Shown piece after piece: positions 44,092 to 52,521 of a stretch of 64,000 nucleotides of DNA (position 1 is the first letter of the stretch; the number at the start of each line of letters is the position of its first letter). This DNA is from M3007 sp044350425 (lineage in GTDB: Bacteria; Bacteroidota; Bacteroidia; Chitinophagales; Saprospiraceae). The stretch spans positions 1-64,000 of the forward strand of contig JBILHS010000015.1 of NCBI GenBank assembly GCA_044350425.1, written 5' to 3'. The notes under the pieces were generated by a model. It was not told the DNA's origin, ran no database searches, and was given only the letters and a program-made list of their open reading frames with translations. Position numbers and translations under genes: made by a program.

Positions 44092-44733
44092 ATGAGCCTT
44101 CGTTTAGGAGACATCGCCCCCAATTTTACCGCCCAAACCACGGAGGGTGAAATTGATTTTTACGAATACCTCGGCACTGGCTGGGGTATTCTGTTTTCGC
44201 ACCCTGCCGATTACACCCCTGTTTGCACCACTGAGCTCGGCAGGACCGCAGCGCTGCAGGAGCAATTTCACCAACGCAATACCAAAGTGCTGGCAGTGAG
44301 TGTGGATGCGCTGGACCGGCATGCCGGATGGGTAAGAGACATCAATGAGACCCAACATGTGACGGTAGATTTTCCGATCATCGCTGATCCCGAACGCAAG
44401 GTGGCTACCTTATATGATATGATCCACCCGAATGCGTCCGAAAATTTCACAGTTCGCTCGCTTTTCATCATTGGGCCGGACAAAAAACTTAAATTGAGTC
44501 TTACCTATCCGGCTTCAACAGGCAGAAATTTCCATGAAGTACTGCGCGTATTGGATTCTTTGCAGTTGACAGCCAATTACAGCGTAGCTACCCCAGCGGA
44601 CTGGAACCAGGGTGAGGATGTGATCGTGGTGCCAGCTGTTTCAACCGAAGATGCGATCAAGAAATTTCCGAAAGGGCTGCGGGTGATCAAACCTTATCTT
44701 CGGTATACGCCACAACCGAATTTGCCAGAATAG
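44092..44733 (+). CDS. Peroxiredoxin of the 1-Cys (Prx6) type
   Basis: The start at 44092 (MSLRLGDIAPNFTAQT) is chosen over an upstream ATG at 44017, because the extra 25 residues are not family-like. The peroxidatic Cys is in SHPADYTPVCTTELGR. HAGWVRDINETQHVTVDFPI, FTVRSLFIIGPDKKLKLSLTYPASTGRNF and the long C-terminal DWNQGEDVIVVPAVS tail mark the Prx6 subfamily. 213 residues. It reduces peroxides in the cytoplasm. The divergent Rrf2 gene suggests redox-regulated expression. Confidence 0.93.
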   Translation: MSLRLGDIAPNFTAQTTEGEIDFYEYLGTGWGILFSHPADYTPVCTTELGRTAALQEQFHQRNTKVLAVSVDALDRHAGWVRDINETQHVTVDFPIIADPERKVATLYDMIHPNASENFTVRSLFIIGPDKKLKLSLTYPASTGRNFHEVLRVLDSLQLTANYSVATPADWNQGEDVIVVPAVSTEDAIKKFPKGLRVIKPYLRYTPQPNLPE

Positions 44734-44748
44734 GGAATCCCTAGATCA

Positions 44749-44856
44749 GACTACTGGACATTTTGACATTGGAGGTTAGACTTGATTCCGCAAGTGCATG
44801 ATTTTCACTTTTTCAGAGCGCAAGTCCAACGTCCAGCGTCAAAATGTCCCGCAGTC
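44749..44856. repeat. Composite palindromic element between peroxiredoxin and ppa
   Basis: Two 36-nt arms (44749-44784 and 44821-44856) match in inverted orientation at about 30 of 36 positions, including a run of GGACATTTTGAC in one arm. The short centre can pair AAGTG with CACTT. It lies between two convergent genes and may double as a terminator region. Confidence 0.75.
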
Positions 44857-44860
44857 CGGC

Positions 44861-45403
44861 TTAAGAATTGAATTTCTCCTGATACATTTTAAAGCTTTCC
44901 TGCAGGATTATAATAGCGGTTTGTCTGTCCAGAAAATCCTCCACAACCACTGTTTTATGCTCCAGCTTTTTGTAGTCTTCGAAGAAACTTCTCATTTCTG
45001 AAATGAAGTGCGCAGGGAGTTCGGAAATATCGTTGATGTGACTCACACTCGGGTCGCCTGCAGACACTGCTATTATTTTGTCATCCGCTTCTCCATTGTC
45101 GAGCATTCGCATTACTCCAATTACCTTGGCAGGAACAATACACATTGGAACGACGTCAATTTGTGACAAAATCAGGATGTCCAAGGGGTCTTTGTCTTCA
45201 CAGTAGCTCCGTGGAATAAAACCATAATTTGCCGGGTAATAAACGGAAGAGTAAAGTACTCTGTCAAGACGCAACAGTCCGCTTTCTTTGTCCAGTTCGT
45301 ATTTGGCTCTGGTTCCTTTTGGAATTTCAATGATTCCATTGACAATGTCAGGCAAATCATCGCCAGGTGAAACGTCATGCCAGGGGTTGAATTTATTTTT
45401 CAT
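44861..45403 (-). CDS. ppa: Inorganic pyrophosphatase
   Basis: Family I soluble pyrophosphatase, 180 residues. The signature EDKDPLDILIL carries the metal-binding Asp residues, and GIIEIPKGTRAKYELDKESG and VYYPANYGFIP are the other core motifs. It drives biosynthesis by hydrolysing pyrophosphate in the cytoplasm. Confidence 0.95.
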   Translation of the reverse strand: MKNKFNPWHDVSPGDDLPDIVNGIIEIPKGTRAKYELDKESGLLRLDRVLYSSVYYPANYGFIPRSYCEDKDPLDILILSQIDVVPMCIVPAKVIGVMRMLDNGEADDKIIAVSAGDPSVSHINDISELPAHFISEMRSFFEDYKKLEHKTVVVEDFLDRQTAIIILQESFKMYQEKFNS

Positions 45404-45494
45404 AGAATATCACATGGGGCCCATGGTTGTGGGTCCTTATAATGTAAAAGTAGACAAAAAAATGGACGATGACAGCCGTCGCGCGGCGAAATAT

Positions 45495-46424
45495 TTATTG
45501 ATCGATCGCTCCTGTAACCAATGCAACCGCAATGGTGCCTCCCAACCGCGCATTGTTCAGCACCAGTTCGATGTTGGTTTCCAGACTCCGCCCCCCGGTA
45601 AGGTGTTCAATTTTAGCCAGCAGATAGGGCGTTGTAGCTTTTCCGCGGATCCCTAATCTTTCAGCTTCGGAAACAGCTTCCACAATGGTCTTTTCCATGA
45701 GATCGGCGTCCAGTTGCCAGGCTTCCGGGACCGGGTTGGCGATCAGTGCGCCGCCCCGGGGATCTATTTCCCACTTGGTTTTCAATAAATGCGCGATCTC
45801 CGGGGCGCTATCCAATTTAAAATCCACACCAAAGCCGCTGTTCCGGGTATAAAAGGCTGGAAACGCCGCAGTCTGGTAGCCAATCACGGGCACGCCCATC
45901 GTTTCAAGGTATTCCAGGGTAAGGCCCAGGTCAAGGATACTTTTTGCTCCGGCGCTGATGACAGCCACCGGTGTATGCGCGAGTTCCTGCAGGTCTGCCG
46001 AGATATCCATGGTCGTAGCAGCCCCGCGATGCACGCCGCCAATGCCACCGGTTGCGAAAATGCGAATGCCGGCCAGGTGCGCGATGATCATGGTAGACGC
46101 CACTGTGGTAGCACCGTGTTTGCCCTGACTGACCAGGTACGAGAGGTCGCGCCGACTGGCTTTGGGAATGCCCGAACCTGCCTTGCCGAGGAGCTCAATT
46201 TCGTCCGGACTCAGCCCGGCACGGAGTTTTCCGCCGATAATTGCACAGGTTGCAGGGACTGCGCCCGCTTCGCGCACAATTTTTTCTACCAATAAAGCAG
46301 TTTCTACATTCCGCGGAAAAGGCATCCCGTGGGCGATAATTGTGCTCTCCAGGGCCACCAGAGGCCTTTTTCCCTGCAAAGCAGACCGCACTTCGGGGGA
46401 GGTGAAAAGATGTTGATTCAACAT
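45495..46424 (-). CDS. psuG: Pseudouridine-5'-phosphate glycosidase
   Basis: A 309-residue enzyme that splits pseudouridine 5'-phosphate into uracil and ribose 5-phosphate. Motifs include ALESTIIAHGMPFPRNVETA, GKHGATTVASTMIIAHLAGI, FATGGIGGVHRGAATTMDIS, GYQTAAFPAFYTRNSGF and ALIANPVPE. In many bacteria psuG pairs with a PfkB-family pseudouridine kinase. A PfkB gene lies at 46986 but on the other strand and separated by a tRNA, so pairing is possible but unproven. Confidence 0.94.
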   Translation of the reverse strand: MLNQHLFTSPEVRSALQGKRPLVALESTIIAHGMPFPRNVETALLVEKIVREAGAVPATCAIIGGKLRAGLSPDEIELLGKAGSGIPKASRRDLSYLVSQGKHGATTVASTMIIAHLAGIRIFATGGIGGVHRGAATTMDISADLQELAHTPVAVISAGAKSILDLGLTLEYLETMGVPVIGYQTAAFPAFYTRNSGFGVDFKLDSAPEIAHLLKTKWEIDPRGGALIANPVPEAWQLDADLMEKTIVEAVSEAERLGIRGKATTPYLLAKIEHLTGGRSLETNIELVLNNARLGGTIAVALVTGAIDQ

Positions 46425-46512
46425 TGATAAAATTTTTCGTGCGCAAAGGTTGCTAATTTGAAGATACAGAAATTATCTTTGCACCCGCTTTTGGAAAAAA
46501 GCACTGTTAAAT

Positions 46513-46586
46513 GTCTCATTAGCTCAGTTGGTTAGAGCGGCGGACTGTTAATCCGTAGGTCCAAGGTTCAAGTCCTTGATGGGACG
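46513..46586 (+). tRNA. tRNA-Asn(GTT)
   Basis: A 74-nt cloverleaf: acceptor GTCTCAT pairs with ATGGGAC, anticodon loop CTGTTAA gives GTT, and the T arm contains GGTTCAAGTCC. The 3' CCA is not encoded. A strong terminator follows directly. Confidence 0.97.
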
Positions 46587-46589
46587 CAT

Positions 46590-46624
46590 AAGCCACTCCG
46601 AAGTTTTCGGGGTGGCTTTTTTTT
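46590..46624 (+). terminator. tRNA terminator
   Basis: AAGCCACTCCGAA pairs with TTCGGGGTGGCTT and is followed by a long T run, four nt after the tRNA 3' end. Confidence 0.9.
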
Positions 46625-46629
46625 GAGCT

Positions 46630-46938
46630 ATGTATTTCGTTTACATACTTTTTTCTGAAGGATTCGATAAGTACTATATTGGTCAAACTAATTCTTTGGA
46701 GCACCGTTTGGAACGTCACAATAATTTGACCTGACCAACACTTATACGTCCAAATATCGTCCATGGATGCTTGTCGCATTTGTGGAAATTGGATCGGGTC
46801 GAGGAGACGCAATGAAAGTTGAACGGCGATTAAAAGCCATGAAATCCAAAAAAAACACTAGCTAATTTTGCTGAAAACCCGGAAAAATTAGTAGAATTTG
46901 CCCAAAGAGTTCTTTCCGTGTCACATTCCCCTGATTGA
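46630..46938 (+). pseudogene. GIY-YIG nuclease domain gene broken by two frameshifts
   Basis: Three consecutive reading frames together give a GIY-YIG domain. The first (46630-46734) reads MYFVYILFSEGFDKYYIGQT and ends NNLT with a stop. The second frame, from 46734, reads TSKYRPWMLVAFVEIGSGRG, AMKVERRLKAMKSKK and stops at 46865. The third (46858-46938) reads LANFAENPEKLVEFAQRVLS. The second break falls at an eight-A run (46848-46855), a frequent slip site. Standalone GIY-YIG proteins of about 95 residues are common in Bacteroidota. A tRNA-adjacent location suggests arrival by integration near the tRNA. Confidence 0.8.
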
Positions 46939-46939
46939 C

Positions 46940-46981
46940 TACATTGACCACATTGACCACATTAAAAAATTGACCACATTC
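46940..46981. repeat. ATTGACCACATT leader repeat before the PfkB gene
   Basis: A 42-nt stretch of CATTGACCA units ends 4 nt before the ATG at 46986. It recurs with about three differences at 59170-59211, also ending 4 nt before a start codon (radical SAM gene at 59216). Confidence 0.9.
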
Positions 46982-46985
46982 AACA

Positions 46986-47894
46986 ATGAGTCTTCTAACC
47001 GTAGGTACCGTCGCATTTGACGACATCGAAACCCCCACAGGCCGGGCTGAAAAAGTAGTAGGCGGCGCCTGCACGTACATTTCTCTGGCAGCATCCTATT
47101 TTGTCAATCCGGTACGGGTAGTATCAGTGGTCGGCGATGATTTTCCGGAAGCAACGCTGGATTATCTGCGCTCCCGAGGGGTAGATCTCGAAGGCCTGCA
47201 GGTTAAACACGGCGAAAAGTCCTTCTTCTGGGCGGGGCGCTACCACAGCAATTTCAATAGCCGTGATACCCTCGACACCCAATTGAATGTGCTGGCCAAC
47301 TTCGATCCAATTTTACCGGAGAGTTACCGGCAAAGCGACTATCTGATGTTGGGCAACCTTACGCCTCAGGTGCAGATGCGCGTGCTGGAGCAACTTACCC
47401 ACAGACCCAAGCTCGTAGCCCTGGATACCATGAATTTTTGGATGGACATCGCTTTGGCCGATCTTTTAAAAGTGGTCGAAAAAGTAGATGTACTCACCAT
47501 CAACGACGAAGAGGCACGCCAACTTTCAGGCGAACACTCTTTACTGAAAGCCGCTAAAGTGATCCATGAAATGGGGCCTAAGTACCTGATCATCAAGAAA
47601 GGGGAACACGGAGCACTGCTTTTCCACCGTGGTCAGATCTTCTTCGCACCCGCACTTCCGCTGGCTGAGGTCATTGACCCTACCGGCGCAGGAGACACCT
47701 TTGCCGGAGGTTTCATGGGCTGGATCGCCAAAACAGGGGATACTTCTTTTGAAAACATGAAACGCGCCGTGATCTATGGCTCGGCCATGGCCTCTTTTTG
47801 TGTTGAAAAGTTCAGCATTGACCGTTTGAAGGGACTCACGCCGGCCATGATCGATCACCGGGTAGAGCAGTTTTCCGAGTTGGTGCGGTTTTAA
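46986..47894 (+). CDS. PfkB-family sugar or nucleoside kinase
   Basis: The protein has 302 residues with ribokinase-fold motifs: GTVAFDDIETPTGRAEKVVG at the N-terminus, VGGACTYISLAASYF, and the phosphate-binding DPTGAGDTFAGGFMGW near 235-250. The Asp of GAGD is the catalytic base. The substrate is not clear. Pseudouridine kinase is possible given psuG nearby, but this branch also contains other sugar and nucleoside kinases. The leader repeat at 46940 reaches almost to the start codon. Confidence 0.87.
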   Translation: MSLLTVGTVAFDDIETPTGRAEKVVGGACTYISLAASYFVNPVRVVSVVGDDFPEATLDYLRSRGVDLEGLQVKHGEKSFFWAGRYHSNFNSRDTLDTQLNVLANFDPILPESYRQSDYLMLGNLTPQVQMRVLEQLTHRPKLVALDTMNFWMDIALADLLKVVEKVDVLTINDEEARQLSGEHSLLKAAKVIHEMGPKYLIIKKGEHGALLFHRGQIFFAPALPLAEVIDPTGAGDTFAGGFMGWIAKTGDTSFENMKRAVIYGSAMASFCVEKFSIDRLKGLTPAMIDHRVEQFSELVRF

Positions 47895-48043
47895 TTAGCG
47901 CTTTAAGCATCTGTTATTTGACAAAACGGATGAACCTGTGTTTATCTGATGCATCTTTGTAGTCTCTCAGAGGCTGTTTGCCTTTGCCTCTCCTTCAGGT
48001 GTTTATTTCTGCACTCCTTTTTTAGGAGCAAAACGCTAATATT

Positions 48044-49150
48044 TTGAATGAAACCCCACAGCAACCAATCCCTCTGGGTGAAGCCGAAAGCCAGAAATTT
48101 GTCCGCTCCATGCGCCTTTCCCGAATGTTGCTGCCCATTGCTTTGGGGCTGGCAGGGGTAGGGTACTTGTTTTATAAGCAATTCGATATTGAAAAATTCC
48201 GGGAGATCGCATGGACAGCCCATGCATTTATCTGGATCGGTATGGCCTTCCTGCTGCTGCTGCTCAGGCATTTTTTTTATGCACTCCGACTGAAAATTTT
48301 GACGGGAGGGGACTATTTCACCTGGCGAAAATGCCTGGAACTGATCGTGATCTGGGAATTCAGCGGGGCGCTCACCCCCACCAGCAAAGGCGGGCCCTTT
48401 GTGATGCTGTTTGTGCTGGCCCAGGAGAAAGTACCAGCTGGCCGCACCGCTGCCGCGATCTTTTACACAATGATCTGTGATACAGGATTCTTCGTTATTC
48501 TGATGCCGATCTTGTTGGCCATCTATGGTCCGCCGATGTTGTACCCGGGCATGAAATCCTTTTCAGATCAAAATCTGGCCTCGCAGGTCATGTTCTTCAC
48601 CTATGGGATGATGGTGATTTATTGGTCGGTTTTGATGTTTTTTGTTTTTATCAGGCCACAATATGCCAAAATCAGTCTGACCTGGCTGTCGCGACTACGC
48701 TTGCTGAAAAGATTTGCCCCGAAACTCACGCTGTTGGGGGAGGAATTTGAACTCGCTGCAACTGAAATGCGGCAACAAAATGCGGGCTACCACATCCGGG
48801 TCATCCTGTGCGCCCTGGGTTCCTGGACCAGCAAATTTTTGATGATCAATTGCCTGATCATTGCCATTGTTCCGGGCACTCTGATCGATGGCAGCACGCA
48901 AGCCTTCATTTATGCCCGCCTGGTCGCCATGTTTATCATCATGGCATTCAGCCCGACACCGGGCGGCGCAGGCCTGGCGGAGATCGCGCTGGCAGGTTTC
49001 ATTTCAGATTATGTACCCCAGGGGATCGGATTGGTGGTGGCCTTGCTTTGGCGGGGAATGGCCTATTATGGCTACCTGATCGCGGGTGCTCTGGTGGTGC
49101 CAGGCTGGATCGCGGCCAGGGTAAGTGCACGGAAAAATGCATTAACATGA
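48044..49150 (+). CDS. YbhN/UPF0104-like (lysylphosphatidylglycerol synthase TM-type) membrane protein
   Basis: A 368-residue membrane protein with about eight helices. The family motif is in WEFSGALTPTSKGGPFVMLF, with SPTPGGAGLAEIALAGFIS near the end. The start is TTG at 48044; the first in-frame ATG is at 48110 and would remove 22 charged residues. A possible AGGAG lies 16 nt upstream of the TTG. MprF-type flippase domains share this fold, but no aminoacyl-transferase domain is attached. It is probably a lipid or lipid-carrier handling protein. Confidence 0.82.
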   Translation: MNETPQQPIPLGEAESQKFVRSMRLSRMLLPIALGLAGVGYLFYKQFDIEKFREIAWTAHAFIWIGMAFLLLLLRHFFYALRLKILTGGDYFTWRKCLELIVIWEFSGALTPTSKGGPFVMLFVLAQEKVPAGRTAAAIFYTMICDTGFFVILMPILLAIYGPPMLYPGMKSFSDQNLASQVMFFTYGMMVIYWSVLMFFVFIRPQYAKISLTWLSRLRLLKRFAPKLTLLGEEFELAATEMRQQNAGYHIRVILCALGSWTSKFLMINCLIIAIVPGTLIDGSTQAFIYARLVAMFIIMAFSPTPGGAGLAEIALAGFISDYVPQGIGLVVALLWRGMAYYGYLIAGALVVPGWIAARVSARKNALT

Positions 49151-49269
49151 GCTTTTGAACCTTTATCCGTGCAGTTTTGTCTGATTCATAAAATGCTACG
49201 CTATAAATCAACGTTTGTGCGCCTGAAGGCACTTACTTTTGCAATGGGTTTCCCAAATTTAATAAGCAC

Positions 49270-51093
49270 ATGAAAGTTCAATTGTTGCGCTTAGTCGCAT
49301 TTGCCCTCTTGCTTTTCGGCTGCAGCCTGAACGAGCTGCATGCGCAAAGTCCTGATCCTAATCTGGCAAATCAGTATTTTTCAGACGGTGAGTTTGAAAA
49401 GGCAGCCGCTTTGTACGGGCAATTGGTAGAAAAAGAACGTCGAAGCGACTATTATTTTACCCGCTATATAGACTGCCTGACCAAACTGGAAAAATGGGAC
49501 GAGGCAGAAAAATCCGTCAAAAAGCAGATCAAAGATCAGCCGGAAAACAATGGATTATATGTCACTTATGGCAGTATTTTTGAGGAACAAGGCAAAGATG
49601 AGGAGGCTAATGTGCAATACCAACGTGCCATTGACAAGATGGCAAGCGACTATGCAGCGGTTCTTCGCTTAGCCAATATGTTTCTGGGGGATTCCAAATA
49701 TGATCTGGCGATCAAAACCTACGAGCGGGGTGCTGTGCTGACCAAAGACCCCAATCGATTTTCCTATAATCTGGGTGACCTTTATCGCCGCAAGGGAGAA
49801 CCGGTGAAAATGACGGAGCAATACCTGAATTCGCTGGCTTCTGACCCCGGAAAACTCCCCTCGCTTCAGACCATTTTCGCCCGTTCACTGGGGCCCGAAG
49901 ATATGGTGGAATTGCAAACCCAACTGTATGTCCGCATTCAGGAAAACGAAAATCCTGATTTTGTAGAATTGCTCGCATGGTCGTTTGTGCAACGGAAGGA
50001 TTTTAAAAGCGCCCTGCGGCAATACAAAGCCCTGGATAAACGCCTCAGCGAGAGCGGCCAACGCATCATGCGGGTGGCCGACGAGGCTGCGGAGGCACGG
50101 GATTTTGAAACAGCGATCGCTGCTTATGAATACGTAATTCTGGATAAAGGCCAGACCAGCCCATTCTTTTACGACGCCAAACGCGAGGCCATGCAGTGCC
50201 GCCGCCGGAAGGTCACAGAGGGATTTAATTACACGCAACAAGACCTGACCACCCTGGAATCTGAATATGAGTCTTTCTTGTCCCAATATGGCAAAAACCA
50301 CCTGAGTTCCTCCATCATCATGCAATTGGCTGAATTGGAGGCACTGTATCTGAGGAACCTGCCGAAGGCTATTGCATATCTGGAAGAACTCAAGCTGATG
50401 CCCGGTTTGCGTCAGGATGTTATGGCGCGGCTAAAAATTAACCTGGGCGACTATTATCTGATGAACGGCGATATCTGGGAAAGTACCTTGTTGTATAGTC
50501 AGGTAGACAAAGCTTTCAAGGAGGACACCATTGGTCAGGAAGCGCGGTTCAAGAATGCCAGGCTTTCTTATTTCAATGGCGATTTCCAATGGGCTCAGGC
50601 GCAATTCGACATTCTCAAGTCGGCTACGTCGAAGCTTATCTCTAATGATGCACTCGACCTTTCTGTGTTCATTATGGACAACCTGAACCTGGACACCACT
50701 TCCGATGCCATTTCGCTCTATGCAGCGGCAGAACTTTTTGTCCTGCAGAACCGCTATGAAGATGCTTTCCTCAAGCTGGATACCCTGGCTACCCAATTCC
50801 CGGAACACTCCCTGCAGGATGATATTCTCTATTTGAAAGCAAAGATCTGGGACAAACAACGCGACTATGCCAAGGCTATCCCGTTGTACCAGGAGGTGGC
50901 CGATAAATACAAGGAAGATATCCGCGCCGACAATGCGCTTTTTGCCCTAGCCGAGATCTACGAACTAAAATTGAATGATCTGGAAAAGGCCAAAGAGATC
51001 TATGAAAAGATATTCCTCGACTACTCTGGCAGTGTTTATGCGGTGGATGCCCGCAAAAGGTTTAGGGTTTTGAGGGGAGATAAGGTGCAGTAG
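49270..51093 (+). CDS. Exported tetratricopeptide-repeat protein
   Basis: A signal peptide (ends ELHAQ; a Cys at 18 could be read as a lipobox, LLFGC) is followed by about ten TPR-like helix pairs over 607 residues, such as ANQYFSDGEFEKAAALYGQL and YAKAIPLYQEVADKYKEDIR. The final part, ADNALFALAEIYELKLNDLEKAKEIYEKIF, resembles Bacteroidota gliding or secretion TPR scaffolds. Function unknown. It stands alone between a YbhN-like gene and pheS. Confidence 0.85.
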   Translation: MKVQLLRLVAFALLLFGCSLNELHAQSPDPNLANQYFSDGEFEKAAALYGQLVEKERRSDYYFTRYIDCLTKLEKWDEAEKSVKKQIKDQPENNGLYVTYGSIFEEQGKDEEANVQYQRAIDKMASDYAAVLRLANMFLGDSKYDLAIKTYERGAVLTKDPNRFSYNLGDLYRRKGEPVKMTEQYLNSLASDPGKLPSLQTIFARSLGPEDMVELQTQLYVRIQENENPDFVELLAWSFVQRKDFKSALRQYKALDKRLSESGQRIMRVADEAAEARDFETAIAAYEYVILDKGQTSPFFYDAKREAMQCRRRKVTEGFNYTQQDLTTLESEYESFLSQYGKNHLSSSIIMQLAELEALYLRNLPKAIAYLEELKLMPGLRQDVMARLKINLGDYYLMNGDIWESTLLYSQVDKAFKEDTIGQEARFKNARLSYFNGDFQWAQAQFDILKSATSKLISNDALDLSVFIMDNLNLDTTSDAISLYAAAELFVLQNRYEDAFLKLDTLATQFPEHSLQDDILYLKAKIWDKQRDYAKAIPLYQEVADKYKEDIRADNALFALAEIYELKLNDLEKAKEIYEKIFLDYSGSVYAVDARKRFRVLRGDKVQ

Positions 51094-51159
51094 CGGGGCA
51101 TTTAAAGTAAAATTGGAAGCCAGCCTCTAAGGAATTTTTCCAAACTTTGCCCCTTGAAA

Positions 51160-51219
51160 CAGGAGTGTTCCCGAATTTTGGCAGTTGAGCTTGATTGCAA
51201 AAATCCGGGATCACTCCTG
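51160..51219. repeat. Imperfect hairpin between the TPR gene and pheS
   Basis: Two 22-nt arms (51160-51181 and 51198-51219) match in inverted orientation at about 19 positions. The loop is 16 nt. It may act as a terminator for the TPR gene or be a small palindromic repeat. Confidence 0.6.
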
Positions 51220-51305
51220 CTTTATTTCAAATTAATCAGGCTACGGCCCATTGTAAGGCCCTCCTTCGGTAAATCGATGGCGGGTAAAAGCGTACTACGT
51301 ACATC

Positions 51306-52337
51306 ATGGCAGATATCTTCGAAAAAGTCGAACAAGTCCTTGCAGAAATAGCCACCCAATCGCCAGCAAATGCGGCAGAATTGGAAAGCTTTCGTATCCA
51401 ATACCTTGGCACCAAAGGCCTGATCAAGAGCCTGATGGAAGAAATGCGCAACGTGCCCAATGAGCGCAAACGCGACTTCGGGCAGCTCATGAATCGCCTC
51501 AAACAAGAGGCTGAAGCCAAGCACGATGCGCTCAAAGAAAGTTTCGAAAGTCAATCGCAGGGGGCTGCTGCACAGGCCATCGACCTCAGCGCTCCCGGCG
51601 AACCGCTTCCGCTGGGCTCCCGTCACCCGGTAGCGGTGACCATGAATAGAATCGTAGATATCTTCACCCGTATGGGTTTTAGCGTCGTAGACGGCCCGGA
51701 AATAGAGGACGACTGGCACAACTTCACGGCCATGAACACGCCGGAAGATCACCCGGCCAGGGATATGCAGGACACGTTTTACGTGGTGGATGCGCCGGGC
51801 ATGCTGTTGCGCACCCACACCTCGCCCGTACAAGCCCGCGTGATGGAAAAACGGCAGCCGCCGATCCGAATCATCGCTCCGGGACGGGTATATCGGAACG
51901 AGACGATCTCTACGCGCTCTCACGCGCAATTCCACCAGGTAGAAGGGCTATACATTGACGAAGGTGTGTCGTTTGCTGATCTGAAGCAGACCTTGCTGTA
52001 CTTCGCGCAGGAGATGTTTGGTGCGACGAAGATCCGGTTGCGGCCTTCATTTTTCCCATTCACAGAGCCCTCTGCGGAGATGGACATTTGGCTGGGTACG
52101 GAAACAGAAAAAAATGCCCGTCTGACCAAAGGCACCGGCTGGCTGGAAATACTCGGTTGCGGTATGGTAGACCCACAGGTGCTTGAAAATTGCGGCATCG
52201 ATTCTAAAAAATACAGCGGCTTTGCGTTCGGCATGGGCATAGAACGCCAGGCTTTGCGGTTGTACGAGATCGGCGATATCCGCTTGTTGTTTGAAAATGA
52301 TGTGCGCTTTTTGAGGCAGTTTTCTGCAGCGATGTAA
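51306..52337 (+). CDS. pheS: Phenylalanyl-tRNA synthetase alpha subunit
   Basis: The 343-residue class II synthetase subunit has an N-terminal coiled-coil region (1-85), then MGFSVVDGPEIEDDWHNFTA, DHPARDMQDTFYV, LLRTHTSPVQAR, the motif 2 region IIAPGRVYRNETISTRSHAQ FHQVEGL, and FAFGMGIERQALRLYEIGDI (motif 3). No pheT is within the window, so the subunits are not adjacent here on this side. Confidence 0.96.
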   Translation: MADIFEKVEQVLAEIATQSPANAAELESFRIQYLGTKGLIKSLMEEMRNVPNERKRDFGQLMNRLKQEAEAKHDALKESFESQSQGAAAQAIDLSAPGEPLPLGSRHPVAVTMNRIVDIFTRMGFSVVDGPEIEDDWHNFTAMNTPEDHPARDMQDTFYVVDAPGMLLRTHTSPVQARVMEKRQPPIRIIAPGRVYRNETISTRSHAQFHQVEGLYIDEGVSFADLKQTLLYFAQEMFGATKIRLRPSFFPFTEPSAEMDIWLGTETEKNARLTKGTGWLEILGCGMVDPQVLENCGIDSKKYSGFAFGMGIERQALRLYEIGDIRLLFENDVRFLRQFSAAM

Positions 52338-52346
52338 TTTTTTAAC

Positions 52347-52504
52347 GGGGCTGTCTCAAATAGGGATTTCTAAATTTCAGCGAGAAATAATTTGTTGAAT
52401 TATCACGATTGAAACCTATAAGGTTTTTAAAACCTTATAGGTTTTCCTTCAATTCAAATTAATTATCGCAATAAACACGAAATCTGTTCTTTTGAGACAC
52501 CCCC
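52347..52504. repeat. Composite palindromic element between pheS and the MFS gene
   Basis: Outer arms GGGGCTGTCTCAAA (52347-52360) and TTTGAGACACCCC (52491-52504) differ by one inserted base. In the centre a 33-nt unit at 52412-52444 is a palindrome made of two hairpins, AAACCTATAAGGTTT and its reverse complement, joined by TTA. The same 33-nt unit, with CTA as the joint, lies inside a coding sequence at 56648-56680. Confidence 0.85.
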
Positions 52505-52521
52505 ATTAAAGCCACCAAAAT

